A DNA stretch of 64,000 nucleotides from Talinum fruticosum. Its lineage: Eukaryota > Streptophyta > Magnoliopsida > Caryophyllales > Talinaceae. Shown here piece by piece: positions 9,038 to 21,233 of the stretch. The position numbers and the translations under genes were made by a program. Every line of letters starts with the position of its first letter. Positions within the stretch are counted from its first letter, which is position 1. The stretch lies in NCBI GenBank assembly GCA_021018815.1, contig JAITYX010000004.1:5025501-5089500 (forward strand). The letters are read 5' to 3'. A model generated the notes under the pieces. The model saw only the letters and a program-made list of their open reading frames with translations, was not told the origin of the DNA and ran no database searches.

Positions 9038-9641
9038 TGATTCGGGTATTTCCGGACAGTTCCAGCTCAACCGACACATCACCGGCCGACCGGGCCTAAT
9101 CAGTTGAATAAAGGAGGAATCGGCCCAAGATAAGCCTTAACGGGCCAGGTGAAAGCCCCAAAGCCCACTAGGGCTAGGGTTTCCCTAAACCATAGTAAAG
9201 TACCATTTTACCCCTTTAAAACCTCCTATAAATACTCATCTTTCACACATCCCAAGGCATGCTCTTATGCTCATTGGACAAGACATCTCATTTGAAGATA
9301 ATCACTCAAGCTTCTAAGCTCTCAATTCTCATAACGTTCATCGGTGTTCATCAGCACACATTCATCCCCGAGAACTTCCATCTTTGAAAATCTTCTCGTC
9401 TCCCAAAGAATCCCTCACGCATATCGAGGAAGATCTCCTCGATCCATTCAACTTAGTTCACTACTAACTTGAGCGTCGGAGGGCGTTCCCGGGATCCACC
9501 ACCCGGGCTTCGCCTTTGCGGGTTCAAGCGGTCGTCACTCGGACTCGGATCGCTCGTGCCACGTCCTCGGAACCGGAGCGAGAAATCCTTCCTCTCTCCG
9601 AATCATCATCCACATCATTAACTCAGCTTTTCTCCGAAACA
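9038..9641 (+). repeat. 3' LTR, about 604 bp
   Basis: It starts TGATTCGGG and ends CGAAACA, so it has TG...CA ends. The right 437 bp match the partial 5' LTR. TATAAATA is at 9227-9234. The target-site duplication cannot be checked because the left flank is missing. Confidence 0.88.
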
Positions 9642-11390
9642 ACAATAATTTTAAAAGGGAAGAAACTCACCTGGTTAGGTGATACTCGGTATCGCTCTTT
9701 GATTTTCGGGTTGATTCTCATAATGTTGGTTTGGACATTTGAAGCTATCGAGGCAAAAAACATAGTTGCATTGAACACAGTATCCTCTGTTGAACTTGAA
9801 CCTTGGAGACGGAACTAGTTTTGTGATCAAATAATCACATATTTAATTCACGAAGATGAGGTTTTCAGGAATATTGCATATGGCAACTTACTCTTGAATA
9901 TCTTCATTAAGCAAACAAAAATCATAGTATATGTAAACTATCTCATATAGACCACAGTTTTGAAAGACATCTTATTAATAATTATACCTAAGCAGGCTCT
10001 TTTGAAGATATCTTTCCAGTCGAGGTTAACAAGTGTATACTCTCTGTCTTCAGCACAAACAATAACTTGGAGTACCTTGATTTTTGGAGGATTACAGGAG
10101 TTGCCAAAATGACTGGTATAAAGAGATTGCCAGAGATATTTGTCCTTTGATGTCATATTCCATAACCTTCCCAACACAAAGATCACCATACACAATTAGA
10201 GATCATTAAACTTAATGGTATGCATCTCAAAAAATGTAGAATAACATATTACCAAAAACAGATATCCAAGTAACTAAAAACATGAACAAGAACATCTTTC
10301 GCCAGCCGAACAAGCTCTGGAACAAGGTCTTCAATATCTCCAATATATATATACATTGCAACAAATGCATAAAAAATTAACTTGTTCTTGCTCTACTCAA
10401 TAACAATTTTTCAATCCTAAGTGTTAAATGGAAATTAAAGCAGTCAAAGAAAAGCTAATTTCAGGAACTTCATTTTCCATGGTCAATGCTACCTTCGTTT
10501 TTTTGTTGAGTTTTTCCTAAACTCTGCATGAGCAATGATGGCTTGTTTAAACTCATAAGCAAGTAGAACTCGTTTCGACTGTGGTAGCACGACCTCTGCA
10601 CTTATCATCAGAAGAATAGCTTATCTAACTGCACTACCTGTTTGAAATCTGTCATAAAATTCTATTAAAAACTTGATTAAAATTAAATATCTGAAGAACT
10701 TAATAGGCAGATAATAAGTGTAAAAAGGAATGTTTAATTAGCCAAAAACGATCAAAAATCAAATTACAAACTAATTCAAATTATCAAGAAGATTTTAATA
10801 ATATGAAGTACACTCGAATTCCTAAACATTTTAATTGACATTCACCTCTATTATTAGATAATTGCACATATTTTCAACAAAATCATCTTCCGTTCTTTCC
10901 CTTCCCCTTGATTGCCTTTCATTGTTCGATCCAACCCCTTGATTGCCTTTCATTGTTCGATCCAATAAGCTAATTTCTGAAGATCTCAGATAATAGGCTT
11001 TTGAAGCTACATTTTTCTTTTTTGACAAACAATTTATTCACCAAACACATATAAGTAACATAAATGGTTAATGTAAACAGTTAACATCTAATTGTCAAAA
11101 AACACATTATACCAACAATTTGCAGGGAAAAAGAAACCCAGAACAAGAACAATAGCAAAGGAAATAAATGGCTCATGCTTCACAACTTCACGACTACGCA
11201 TAGACCCAGAAAAGCGTAAACAGCTGAAACAACAAAAATAGCAGTGAAGAGATTGAAGGGTCGTTGGGAATATGGAGTAACCCAAGCGAATGATAAGTTG
11301 AAGCTCCTTGCAAGCCATTGGGTAGTAGGAGGAGAGAGAAAGCAAGTCTCGCAATCCCAGGCTCTGATGCCTCTGCCTCAATTTTTCCCA
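9642..11390 (-). pseudogene. F-box protein pseudogene (At5g52880-like), 3' end cut by the retrotransposon
   Basis: Minus-strand coding pieces come in the order expected for this F-box family. Positions 11385-11247 read RHQSLGLRDLL then YPMACKELQLIIR. Positions 10637-10493 read SAEVVLPQSKR then YEFKQAIIAHA. Positions 10335-10261 read LAKDVLVHVFSYLDI, the front of the F-box. Positions 10170-10000 read RLWNMTSKDKYLW then DWKDIFKRA, the back of the F-box and a linker. Positions 9814-9642 read NRGYCVQCNYVFCLDSFKC, a Cys-rich C-terminal part. Faults include an in-frame TAA near 10615 before AILLMISAEV, a frame change near 9690, and no clean ATG in frame. The coding sense ends exactly where the LTR begins. 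An intact protein would be the substrate subunit of an SCF ubiquitin ligase. The family match is from memory. Confidence 0.6.
10904..10965. repeat. 31-bp direct duplication
   Basis: CCCCTTGATTGCCTTTCATT and the following 11 bases occur twice in a row, identically. It lies in intron-like sequence of the F-box pseudogene and suggests a recent local duplication. Confidence 0.9.
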
Positions 11391-12126
11391 TTTCTGCCTT
11401 TCTCTGCTGTTTTAATCGGAAAATATTATGCCTTTTGATTCCACACCCACTGCAGAAATCCACTATTTGACTCTGAACGTTGTATTTTTCAATGGGAGTT
11501 TGTTTTCTCTTCAACCTCAATCACTTTCCATTTCTTATTTTCTTTTTATGAGGGTCTAGTTTTTCATTTCCTTATTATTTTCTTTTTCTGAGAGTTTTAT
11601 TATTTTCTGATTTTTTTTTTTGAGTTCAGTAGCAGTAAGACAGAAACAGGCAAACTGATATACAAATAGCTATTTGAATAGCAGCAAGTGGTTCATAAAT
11701 TACAAGAACAACATAAAGAAACGATCATCATAGTTGTTCATGATATGAGGAACCCTAATTACAAACTGCATAAGCATAAAATCCTATGATATCAAGGAAT
11801 TACAAAATCAAACCCTACCCAGAAACTGTTTGTAAATATGTTGAAACACCTAGGATACAACTACATAGAGCTTGACTCGCCCTCGCCAAAAACCAAAGCA
11901 AGCAGTACATACTACATGCAACTCCAGCTTTTCGGATTGTCAGATGTCAGCTCCATTGTCCCGGGAAGAGTCTGAGATAAAGATTTTTTGTAAATTTCTC
12001 TCCCCTTGGCCTTGGAACTATGAATTTCGTGTTGCAGTAGCAGTTGTGTTTCAGCTTTACTCGCTCAAAGACTCGAGCACAAATGCTGATTATGGTCTTG
12101 TGTAGAAAGACGGTTATTTGAAGCGT

Positions 12127-15100
12127 CTATAAGAAGTAGGTCAGCTGCTCCTTCTTCCTTGACCCGCCTTCTCCATAGAGCTCGTTCCACTGCTTCAGCT
12201 CATTCATCACTGCTCCCTCAGAAGCAAAACTGGCAGCAACCTGCATGGGCAAAAGCAATCAATTAAAGATAAAGTTTCAATAGCCATATTAGGGGTTGGA
12301 GTAACCAACAAGGGTATTTGAGGTGGACTGAAAAGTCTTTGAAATATAAGATTCATGGCGTAGATGAAGATTTTGATCAGGCATTAAAGATATATTACCT
12401 GATTCTTAGCTTGCTTCATATCTTCCATGGTCAAAGGCCTCAAAACAATGGGTTCATCCTCCTTGTTTTCTTCCTTTGCCTGGGAAGAGTCGTCACCTGA
12501 CTCCTGTTTCTCTTGGGCTTTCTTCTTCCTTTCCTGCAATATCAGCAATTACGAACAGAAAATCAGTACAGAGGAGATCCCATATGGAGTAATGAAAACA
12601 AGATTCAATCAAAAGAAAAGAGTTTAGGTGCAATAACTGACCATATCCTTCTTCCTCTCCCTCTGGATGAGTTCCCTGACAGGCCGGTATGCAGCTGTGA
12701 TGCACAGGTTCTGTTGTCCACAGACAAAAATTGAAGTTCAATAACAAGGCAACAGCTAAATAAAATAGATTATGAATAATTTCAGGAATTTTGACAAGTC
12801 AAAGATATCTACGAACCTTCAAATCACTTCCAGTGTATCCTTCAGTCATTGTAGCAAGCTCATGAAAATCAATGCCTTCTGTCTTCTCCTTCGACAGAAG
12901 GGTTTTCAAGATCTTCTCTCTGTTCTCCAAGCATGGCAAACCAACCATCACCCTGCAGCAGAAAATATTCTTGATTTAGCGAGGATAAGGACAGACTGGG
13001 CATGATAACTTCTATAAGAGGTGCTTCATATGGACTTAAGCATCTAGTCCAGATGATGATACAACAATAATTAACGAAAGTTCACGGAAATATTTGACAA
13101 ACCTGCGCTCAAATCGCCTAATGATAGCTTCATCTAGGTCAAATGGCCTGTTGGTAGCAGCAAGAACAAGAATTTGTTCACCAGGCTTGGTCATCAATCC
13201 ATCCCAATGAGTCATGAACTCATTCTTGATTTTCCTCATAGCCTCATGCTCCCCAACTCTGGTTCTTTGCCCAAGCATACTGTCCACCTCATCTATGAAG
13301 ATAATGGTGGGAGAAACTTTAGCTGCCAGAGTGAACAAGGCACGAACATTCTTTTCATCTTCACCAAACCATTTTGAAGTAATGGTGGACATAGAGACAT
13401 TGATGAAGCTTGCCCCGGCTTCATGGGCAATAGCCTTGGCCAACATTGTCTTCCCAGTACCAGGGGGCCAAACAGCAGTATGCCTCGGCATGGCTTCAAA
13501 AGACCACCTTTGAAGAGGTCTGGCCTTCTGAGGGGAAGCATCACTAGCTCCTGAAGTGACTCCTTAATCTCATCAAGAGCTCCGATATCATCAAAAGTCA
13601 CCCCAATCTCGTTTGCAGGAATAACCTCAGGCCTTATGCGCTTCTCAAATTCATTGTCAGGGGAACTTCCTGTTTGAAATAAATCATTTTCATCATCATG
13701 AGATTCGAAACATGGTACAGGTACTACACATTGTTGTATCAGATTTTTAGTGCAGATTCAAAGCACCATGTTACCTTCGCAGGAGGGGCATTTTCACCAT
13801 TCTTTGCTGAGGGGATTGTTGTATCATTTTTGTTATCAGATGCATTGTCTGGCTTTACAGCACCAGCATCGTCTACTACCTCCTGATGTTTTAGATAAAT
13901 AAAAGGTAACAATAGCACGTTAAGTACACCTCAGTTAAACTTGCAAAATTATAGGATACAAATTAATAAGATTCAGCATTTGTCATACAAACCTTGCCAG
14001 ATTCACTGTTGGTCTCCATTTTGAATTTGTCTGAGTTTTTTCCTTCCTGGAATATACTTAATCCGTGGGACAAGCTGTTCCAATGAAAGATTACTATTAA
14101 TCATCCGTATATATGAATGTGAGAAAAAGGTTTAAGGTGTTAGACCTAGCCATTTTCTTCAAGTTTTAGGGCATTTAGCCTAAGATGATCAAAATGCACT
14201 CACCTCAGCCATGTTAGAGGATCCAGTTCTCAATGTAGTATTTGAGGTGAAACGAAGAGATTAATTAACATGGCTCTGCAGAAGACTGAGGTTTACCTGT
14301 TAGAGGAAATGACAAGCTTCCCATTTCGGTACTCGGGCTCCTTGTTGTTCATCAAATGGTAAGAAATTGCAGACATGACAATCTCATCTATGTGATTGCT
14401 GAGGGTTATTGTGTCTGCATGGCAGATAGAACCCAAATCATCACAGATGAGGTCATTAGCTGCAAGTACCTCAGCAATGTGATTCTTATTATCCTGAAAC
14501 TTAATTGTCTTCATATCCTCTTCCAGCTGGGCAGTCCAGTTCACAAGATGACCTTCATCTTCAGGTGGCCTTACATCTATATTGTAAGGGAATAGCGTGG
14601 CAAGCTTTTCATCCACTTGCCCAGACCCGGATTCTGAATCCAACATCCTAGAACCGATCACCAAGACCGAGCCAGTGAGCTTATTCAACAATTTACTGAA
14701 TAAGTTGTATAGCCTCTCTGAGTGAAGGAGTAGCATGTCAATGTCTCTGATGTATAATATGACAGGGCTTTTTTCTGATACCGAGACTAAGACCTGCAGA
14801 TGAAACAGCATTTATTACACTCAAGAATATATCACAGAAGTGAAATTAACATAATCCCATAGATAGATTGGAGAACAGAGGGAATGAAATCATGTCTTGC
14901 CTTGTAAAGTGCCTGCAGGAAAGACTTCTCATCAAAAGCCAAGCTGCTTGATCGCTTTACTACAGCTGTAAAAATAAATAAATAAATCCACCAAACATGA
15001 TGAGAATGTGTATCCGTGCAGTTTTTGTTGGTTTAATCTTAAAACTAACTGACATTTAACAACGTATATCAACATATTAGTAAATACAGTAAGATATGAT

Positions 15101-18100
15101 CAACCCAAATGGTAGTTACATACTCTGCCCTTTGTTTGAAGGATATGACAAATTCAAATATCAAAACGAAGTTACCTTCAAATTTCCAAGTTACGAAATA
15201 CAAGGGGATGTAAAGGATAGTATCATCAGGCATATACTAAACCCTATTTTAATAAAAACAATGCCGGGTCAATGCCTTAAACATCCAACATGACACAAAC
15301 CCCACATATACACAAATCTTGAATTAATTTGAGTTAGATCAACTAGCTAAATGAGTACTCAGAACTTCCTTTGACTCACCAGCCTAATATAGCATCTATT
15401 GAAAGCACAATAGCATGTTTAAAGAAATCAAAGTGGGAAATGAAAAATGTTAGCCAAATTAGACCACAAAGCACTACTCATTTTCAGCACAGCAGGCAAA
15501 ACTTAACAGAAAATCCCTGTTGAAGTTACAGGAACTTTGAATGTAAAACAAGAGCACCCAAGGCTAAAAGGCTAGTAGTGTGAAATCATCATGTCAAGGA
15601 TGAACGAAAGATAGCAAATATGTCATTGATAAAATATTTTCCCATCAATAACTCAAAAACTTTGAAAAAGATAGAATAAAACAAAACCTTGAGTTGCAGC
15701 AGAATCAGAAGTAATGCTACTGATGTCAGTTGAAGTAGAAGCATTTCTAAGATGCTTTGGAGGATTGTTAGCAGCATCGAGGACCCTATATTAATGTAGA
15801 CGCTTAAAAAAGCTTATAACAAATATGTATTAGCTATATCTCTTGTTACGGTTCAACAATGATACCAGGGATCTTATACCTAGAATTAATGTCCATGCTA
15901 CTCATTTGTCTACGAAATGTGCCTGAAAGGGACTAATCATTAGAGCTACCACAAAGTATGCCGATATGGGGCAGGAAGAGTACTTGAATTGTTTTTTCTT
16001 TTTTTAAAAAAAAGGAATCCCGATCTACACTTCCATACCCGCCAAAGGTTAATGATCATGATGCCGCAAAGGGGAAAGACAACAAGGTGATAGGAATCTG
16101 AAATCTTAGATCAGTACCTGTACTTCTAGGCACATCCTTTGCAGAAAGGATTGAGAAAGAACCAAGCAAGTTAGATACTCGTCCCAGTGTTGCTTCTGAA
16201 ATGGACCTTGTCATAGCCTAAAACACAGAAAGAAAAGCAAACATCAACAAATGCATAGTGGAAAATCCAAAAAGCCACTCGACCTAAACAAATAAGACCT
16301 TTCCTCCTCTCAGAAAGCATCAAAATTAAGCATTCCAATCAACTGAAGCTCAAAGAAAACTCAGAAAATGATACAGATAAACAGAGAAAACTTACAGGTT
16401 CCTTTTTGGTACATCCATACTTGTGCTGCATCTGCAGTATCAAATATCAAAGAACATTAATTTGAGTTCGTCGCCGTCAAAACAACAGACCAGTCAGGGT
16501 ATGAAACATTACCTTTATTGAGAAGTCAGCTACATCCAATAACAACAACTCTGCCTCAAAGTAGTGTGCCAAAGCTTTGGCAAGAGATTGCTGGTAAAGT
16601 TCTTCAAGAGCAAAAATATCCAATATCAATTAGAGGCAACAACATGAAGAGGAAAGAACAACCACAAGGAACATTAGGAAGATGATTCTTCATAAAACAG
16701 AAAGATGGCATACCAGCTGGCCCTGAGAGCAGAACTGTCCTGCTCCCGGGTGAGAGATTTCTCGTGAACTTGGAGACTTCGGCATGCTTCAAATGCACAA
16801 ACGCAGCGCTTGTCAATAATGTTTTGGTTTGCTCACTGTCATGTACATTAAGAAAGCAAGGATGTCAGAGGGGCAAATAACAGGATTAGGTTATCATGAT
16901 GCAATAGCCAACAGAGTTAACCAATAAACAGCCTCTTTCTACACATATCATGAACTACGTTGGCTGTTTTTCTGAGGTATGAGAATTAACCAGTTATTAA
17001 ATTTATGATTTGAAAGTGAATACGACATTTATTGTAGATTAAAGAGTTAAAGCCTTTATCCACAAAATAGAAAAGAACCACTAATAGTTACCGACTTATT
17101 GAAAATAAAACCAAGTAACATTCACACTCTAAGATTGCTTTTAATCTAGTATATTCAACAGAGAACTAAGCCAAGCCTTTATCCACAAATTGGTATCACA
17201 AACACGGATTCTCCACTAACTAATGTCTCTAGTTGATCTAGAATCATTTAGATCAAGCATCAGTGAGCAAAAGAGGGGGCCATGGAAACCAAATTGCAAT
17301 TTTGTCAAACAGAAAGGGGCGAAATAGCATATGGGGAGAAAGTGTTCACAATACTACAAGCCAAAATAGACAGCACTAAAAAAGGGTGTCATGGGAACTA
17401 GGAAAACATGCCTAAGGAACTGATGAAGGAATAAAATAATCAAATTACTTGCAAGATAAAATAAGAGGATCTATATTTTTATGATAGCCCAGAAACTATC
17501 CCTAATTTCTCAAGCATATGGCCTTTCATCTCATTAGAAATACAGGTGAACAAGTATTGAACAAAAAGCTCCTTTATTAGCCTAATTGAACACAACTACT
17601 AGATATACATACAAAAGAATATAGAAAAAAAAAAATCCTGTATCATATTTTTTCCTCCCCTTATAATCATTATTCAGTAGGTGTCATCAAGATGAAGAAC
17701 CACATATAAAGTAACACAATTTGAACCAAAGTTGTAAATATAGAAAGAAAAGGTAACAAAATAAGTTTTAAAGGAATCTATCCAAACTATTATTCTTCAT
17801 TCTTCAACCATATTAAAGTATTTTATATATTGCAAATAACAAGAACCCAGTTTGTGATCGAATTTTCCAACAGAATGAATTTTCCCAAAAGTGATTCAGA
17901 TAACCAGATTAGTAACAATCCCATAATCAGCTAAAAAATCCCATCAACCCCCCCAACACACACACACATACACACACGAATAAAAAGGAAAAAAATAAAA
18001 GATACTCAAAACTCTTGAACTTCACCAACTCACACACCAAAAAACCACAACCTGCTCAACCCATATTTTTCTTATTTTTATTTCAGCTCTTCCTCCCTCC

Positions 18101-18449
18101 CATCGGCCAAAAACTCAACCCAAATATGGGATATCTATGAATCATACATGCCCATGAATGATGAAACAGAAGTAACAAATACAAGTGGATCACACAAGAA
18201 AAATGGAGAGATGAGAGGAAAGAGATGTTACCTGAGAAAATAGGGAAAGTCCTCAAAAGTGACCTTTAAGTCCTTGCCATGAGCAACGAGCTTCATCAAC
18301 TCAAGCTCGATCTGCTCAGCAGAGAGGCTGTCCAAACCAGAATTGGAGCCAACCCATTTGCCCCAGGACTGCCCAGATGCCAATCCAAGCCCAACCCCAA
18401 CACCTACCCCAACACTCAATGCAGAAAACAGAGTACCCTTCTGCTCCAT
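12127..18449 (-). CDS. AAA ATPase, DAA1 type (At1g64110/At4g28000/At5g52882 clade), 16 exons
   Basis: Exons, 5' to 3': 18449-18232, 16835-16714, 16601-16513, 16431-16396, 16217-16118, 15922-15880, 15785-15688, 14965-14901, 14793-14297, 14074-13993, 13882-13775, 13669-13103, 12952-12817, 12710-12642, 12533-12399, 12240-12127. The start MEQKGTLFSALSVGVGVGVG and the end SRKKEQLTYFL match the family ends. In the expected 826-residue protein, Walker A (GPPGTGKT) is at about 554-561, Walker B (IIFIDE) at about 609-614, and the RRFERR region follows. The family is related to the Msp1/spastin group of ATPases, which act on membrane proteins or microtubules. The substrate of this clade is not known to me. 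Exon 12 is one base short in two C runs (plus-strand G runs 13660-13663 and 13463-13467), the second inside Walker A. With both corrected, total length and all phases fit. The intron at 14900-14794 has a GC donor. Intron 1 is 1.4 kb. Confidence 0.92.
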
Positions 18450-18706
18450 CTCAGCTAAACCCAGGTAAAAGATTCAATCTTTTCCCCTTCCCAGTACAAT
18501 TTAACCCCGGATTAGTGGGGAAAAAGGGGCCTAATCAGAGGATTTGGGAAATGGGTATTTGCTTTGGCTGAAATCTAGGGATTGAGAGTGAAAAGGAGAG
18601 AGAAAGAGGGATCAGAAATGTGTAAAACTGGGAGCTTTGTGGGTGATTAGCTGCTTTCTGACAATGGGTTTGTGACTTGGGATCGTTGGTGAGTCCTATC
18701 TGGCCT

Positions 18707-18714
18707 TATTTATA
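18707..18714 (-). promoter_or_regulatory. TATA box of the AAA ATPase gene
   Basis: TATAAATA on the minus strand lies about 260 bases upstream of the ATG. A CT-rich leader between them fits a 5' untranslated region of roughly 220 bases. Confidence 0.55.
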
Positions 18715-21197
18715 GAGCCATTATGCATTTCTTGACGCTAAATTCAAAATTATTTTTAATTTTTCTTTTCTTTTCTCTATAGGAGTCCCTCCCCTTCAAT
18801 CAATAAGAGAGGAGGAGAGGAGAGAGAGAGAGACAGACAGTTGGGCAACTGTGGGTGACTTTTTCTGACTTGAAAACGGAGTCGTCTTTTTCTGCCTAAT
18901 TTTTATTTGATTGGCGTTTTAATTTTTTATTTAATAGAGTTCTTCTTTTTCAGGAGATTTTCTTCAATTTTGCTGCTTTTGATTTTCAGGTAAAAAAAGC
19001 TGCCTCCCGCTTTTTCTGTTCTTTCCCATATAATTTGGTGAGGTTTGGTAATGAATATCAAACCAAGTTGCTATTTTAAATTTCATCGGTTACTATATAT
19101 TAATATTTTTTCTACTTTTATCTAAATTCTAAGTAAGTAGTATGATTCTATTTTCCCCTATTTATTTAACTTATATGAATATAGGGGTTTTTTTTAAAAT
19201 AAGTGTGTCGTATTTTTATACATTTATTTTGGTATATTGTGTATCAAATAAACAAATACAACACCGAAATAACAAATATTGTATTAAAAGCGCCCTAGCA
19301 AAACGATAGATCGCATCACTTAGCTGACACTCTTTAAACTTTAAGGATATATCACCTAAAAACAAAAACCATACATGAAACAAAGGGGTGAAATTTTTAA
19401 TAATTATATTTAAGCGTATAAAATAAATATTGTAAAAATATTCCTCCCAAAATAAGTAAAGTAATTTAATATTTATGAAATAAACTTAAAAGATTTAAAA
19501 TAAATTTTCGTTTGTTTGTTTTAGATTGTCCTCTATTATAAGAGAATAATATGATATTTTTTACATGTATAAGAATCGATCCAGGTTATAAGTCATACCA
19601 TGGACCTAGATATATAAACTCAAGTTATTACATGTGATATTTCATTTTAATTTTTAAAACTCATTCTATACTTTTATGGTCTCATTTTTTAAAAAGATGA
19701 TATTTTTTTCTATATTAAATTATATCATCGGGTCTATAAATGTGAATTTATAATATAAGTATTGCATATAAATAGTGGTGGTAAATATAGAATAGTGTAA
19801 TTTTGAATAAATAGAAAGCAGTAGAGTACAACAAGTGTGTAGTTCTGAAGTTGGAATTTTGCGCTTTACAGGTGTTCATGATGTGGCTTGTTGGCTACTT
19901 CATATGCAAACTGATTGAGCCTCTTCCTAAAGTTTTAAACAATAATTCTCTTCCCATAATATACTAATAATTAAAAAAAACACTTCTATTGATTTAAAAT
20001 TTATCAATAAAAAAATATAATTTTACATATATATACATTGGTTGTACTCGATGTAAATTTATTATTTGGAAGATATTTTAACCTGTTTTAATTTATGATG
20101 AGAAATTACGTATACATAATAGTTCGCTTCAACTCGACGACGATGTTGATGTATGAAGTGATAAAAACGAATCATTTGATCCATTGCTCGATTTGGTTCA
20201 TGAAAATATATTAAATTTATAATAACTTATTAAAAACTAAAATAAAAGGCGACATAACATATATTACAAGCTAAGAGGTTGAATCAATCGTTGAAGAGTG
20301 TAAATACAAGTATGTAATAGTAGTTGCATTGTCATTTTAACTTTTCTCGAAGCAGTAATGTTTCTACTCGATCAAAATGTTACTTTTATCTCGTAACAGC
20401 TTATTTCGATATCTAATAACGAGACCCGATTATTGATGCAAAGAAGTTGTATGTAGTGCAAACCTCTTCTGATCCACTCCAATAATTATGGCCATGAAGT
20501 GAAGCTTTTTTTTTTTTTTTAGATCAGTGAATTTTGTTATGACCATAATTGCCTTCTTAAGATCGAGGAAGAGATATTTATACACCAAAAACTATATGTA
20601 TTTTTTAATTACTTAATTTTATTTATAAATGATGTTTTACAGGCTTTATCCCCTCACGTGGATTAAAGATGCCTCAATCAATATATCCTAATATTATTTT
20701 CATTTCTTTCCTTTATTTTTTAGGGGCAGTTTGTTTTTTCAAATCTCGAGACCCCTTCAGCGGTTGAAAAATACCCAACTAAAAACCAAAAAAATAAAAA
20801 AGTATTTGTTACGGCTTAGCTGTTAAGGGTATCCATCCTCAGCTAATTAATTTACATGATTAATTAAAAATGCTAATGTAGGTTTAGATCGGAATCAACT
20901 AACGAGGATCGTGATTAATTAATCACTAAGTACATCAATCAAGTAATTTAATTATTCTACGCCCATTGCCTCAGCACTGTACAACAAACAAAAGTATACT
21001 TAACTAAGCTAATTATCGCCTCCCCTTAATTACGATTTAAACTCTGATTTTTTCATCTTTTTCGCGATGCAGTAATGTATATGTATAAAATAATACTGAT
21101 TCCTGCTCGTATTTAATTTTTTAAAAAAGTAATACAAAAGGACCGACATATAATTTTAAAAATAATATCAAACTTGGTTACCTGAATTTTTATAAGG

Positions 21198-21233
21198 TTA
21201 ATTAATTAATTAATTAATTAATTAATTAATTAA
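21198..21233. repeat. (TTAA)n microsatellite
   Basis: Nine consecutive TTAA units. Confidence 0.95.

Larger units (their letters stand above)
1..9641 (+). mobile_element. LTR retrotransposon (Ty3/gypsy-like), non-autonomous, 5' end cut by window
   Basis: Direct repeats at 1-440 and 9205-9641 are nearly identical and are the LTR pair. A primer binding site follows the left LTR and a purine tract precedes the right one, so the element reads on the plus strand. The interior has a Gag region (about 509-2300) and a retropepsin-like region (about 2490-3050). I find no reverse transcriptase, RNase H or integrase motif in any frame between 3.1 and 9.0 kb. That stretch is instead purine-rich DNA and tandem arrays. 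If the left LTR is as long as the right (604 bp), the whole element is about 9.8 kb and starts about 165 bp left of the window. The Gag and protease types resemble Tat/RIRE2-like gypsy elements (family knowledge). A gag-plus-protease element would need enzymes from a partner element (inference). Confidence 0.9.

Noticed and set aside
9663..9675. CCAG|GTGAGT as a splice donor on the minus strand
   Set aside because: It looks like a strong donor, but the F-box family sequence appears to read through it (PNQVS) up to the LTR, so I treat it as coding.
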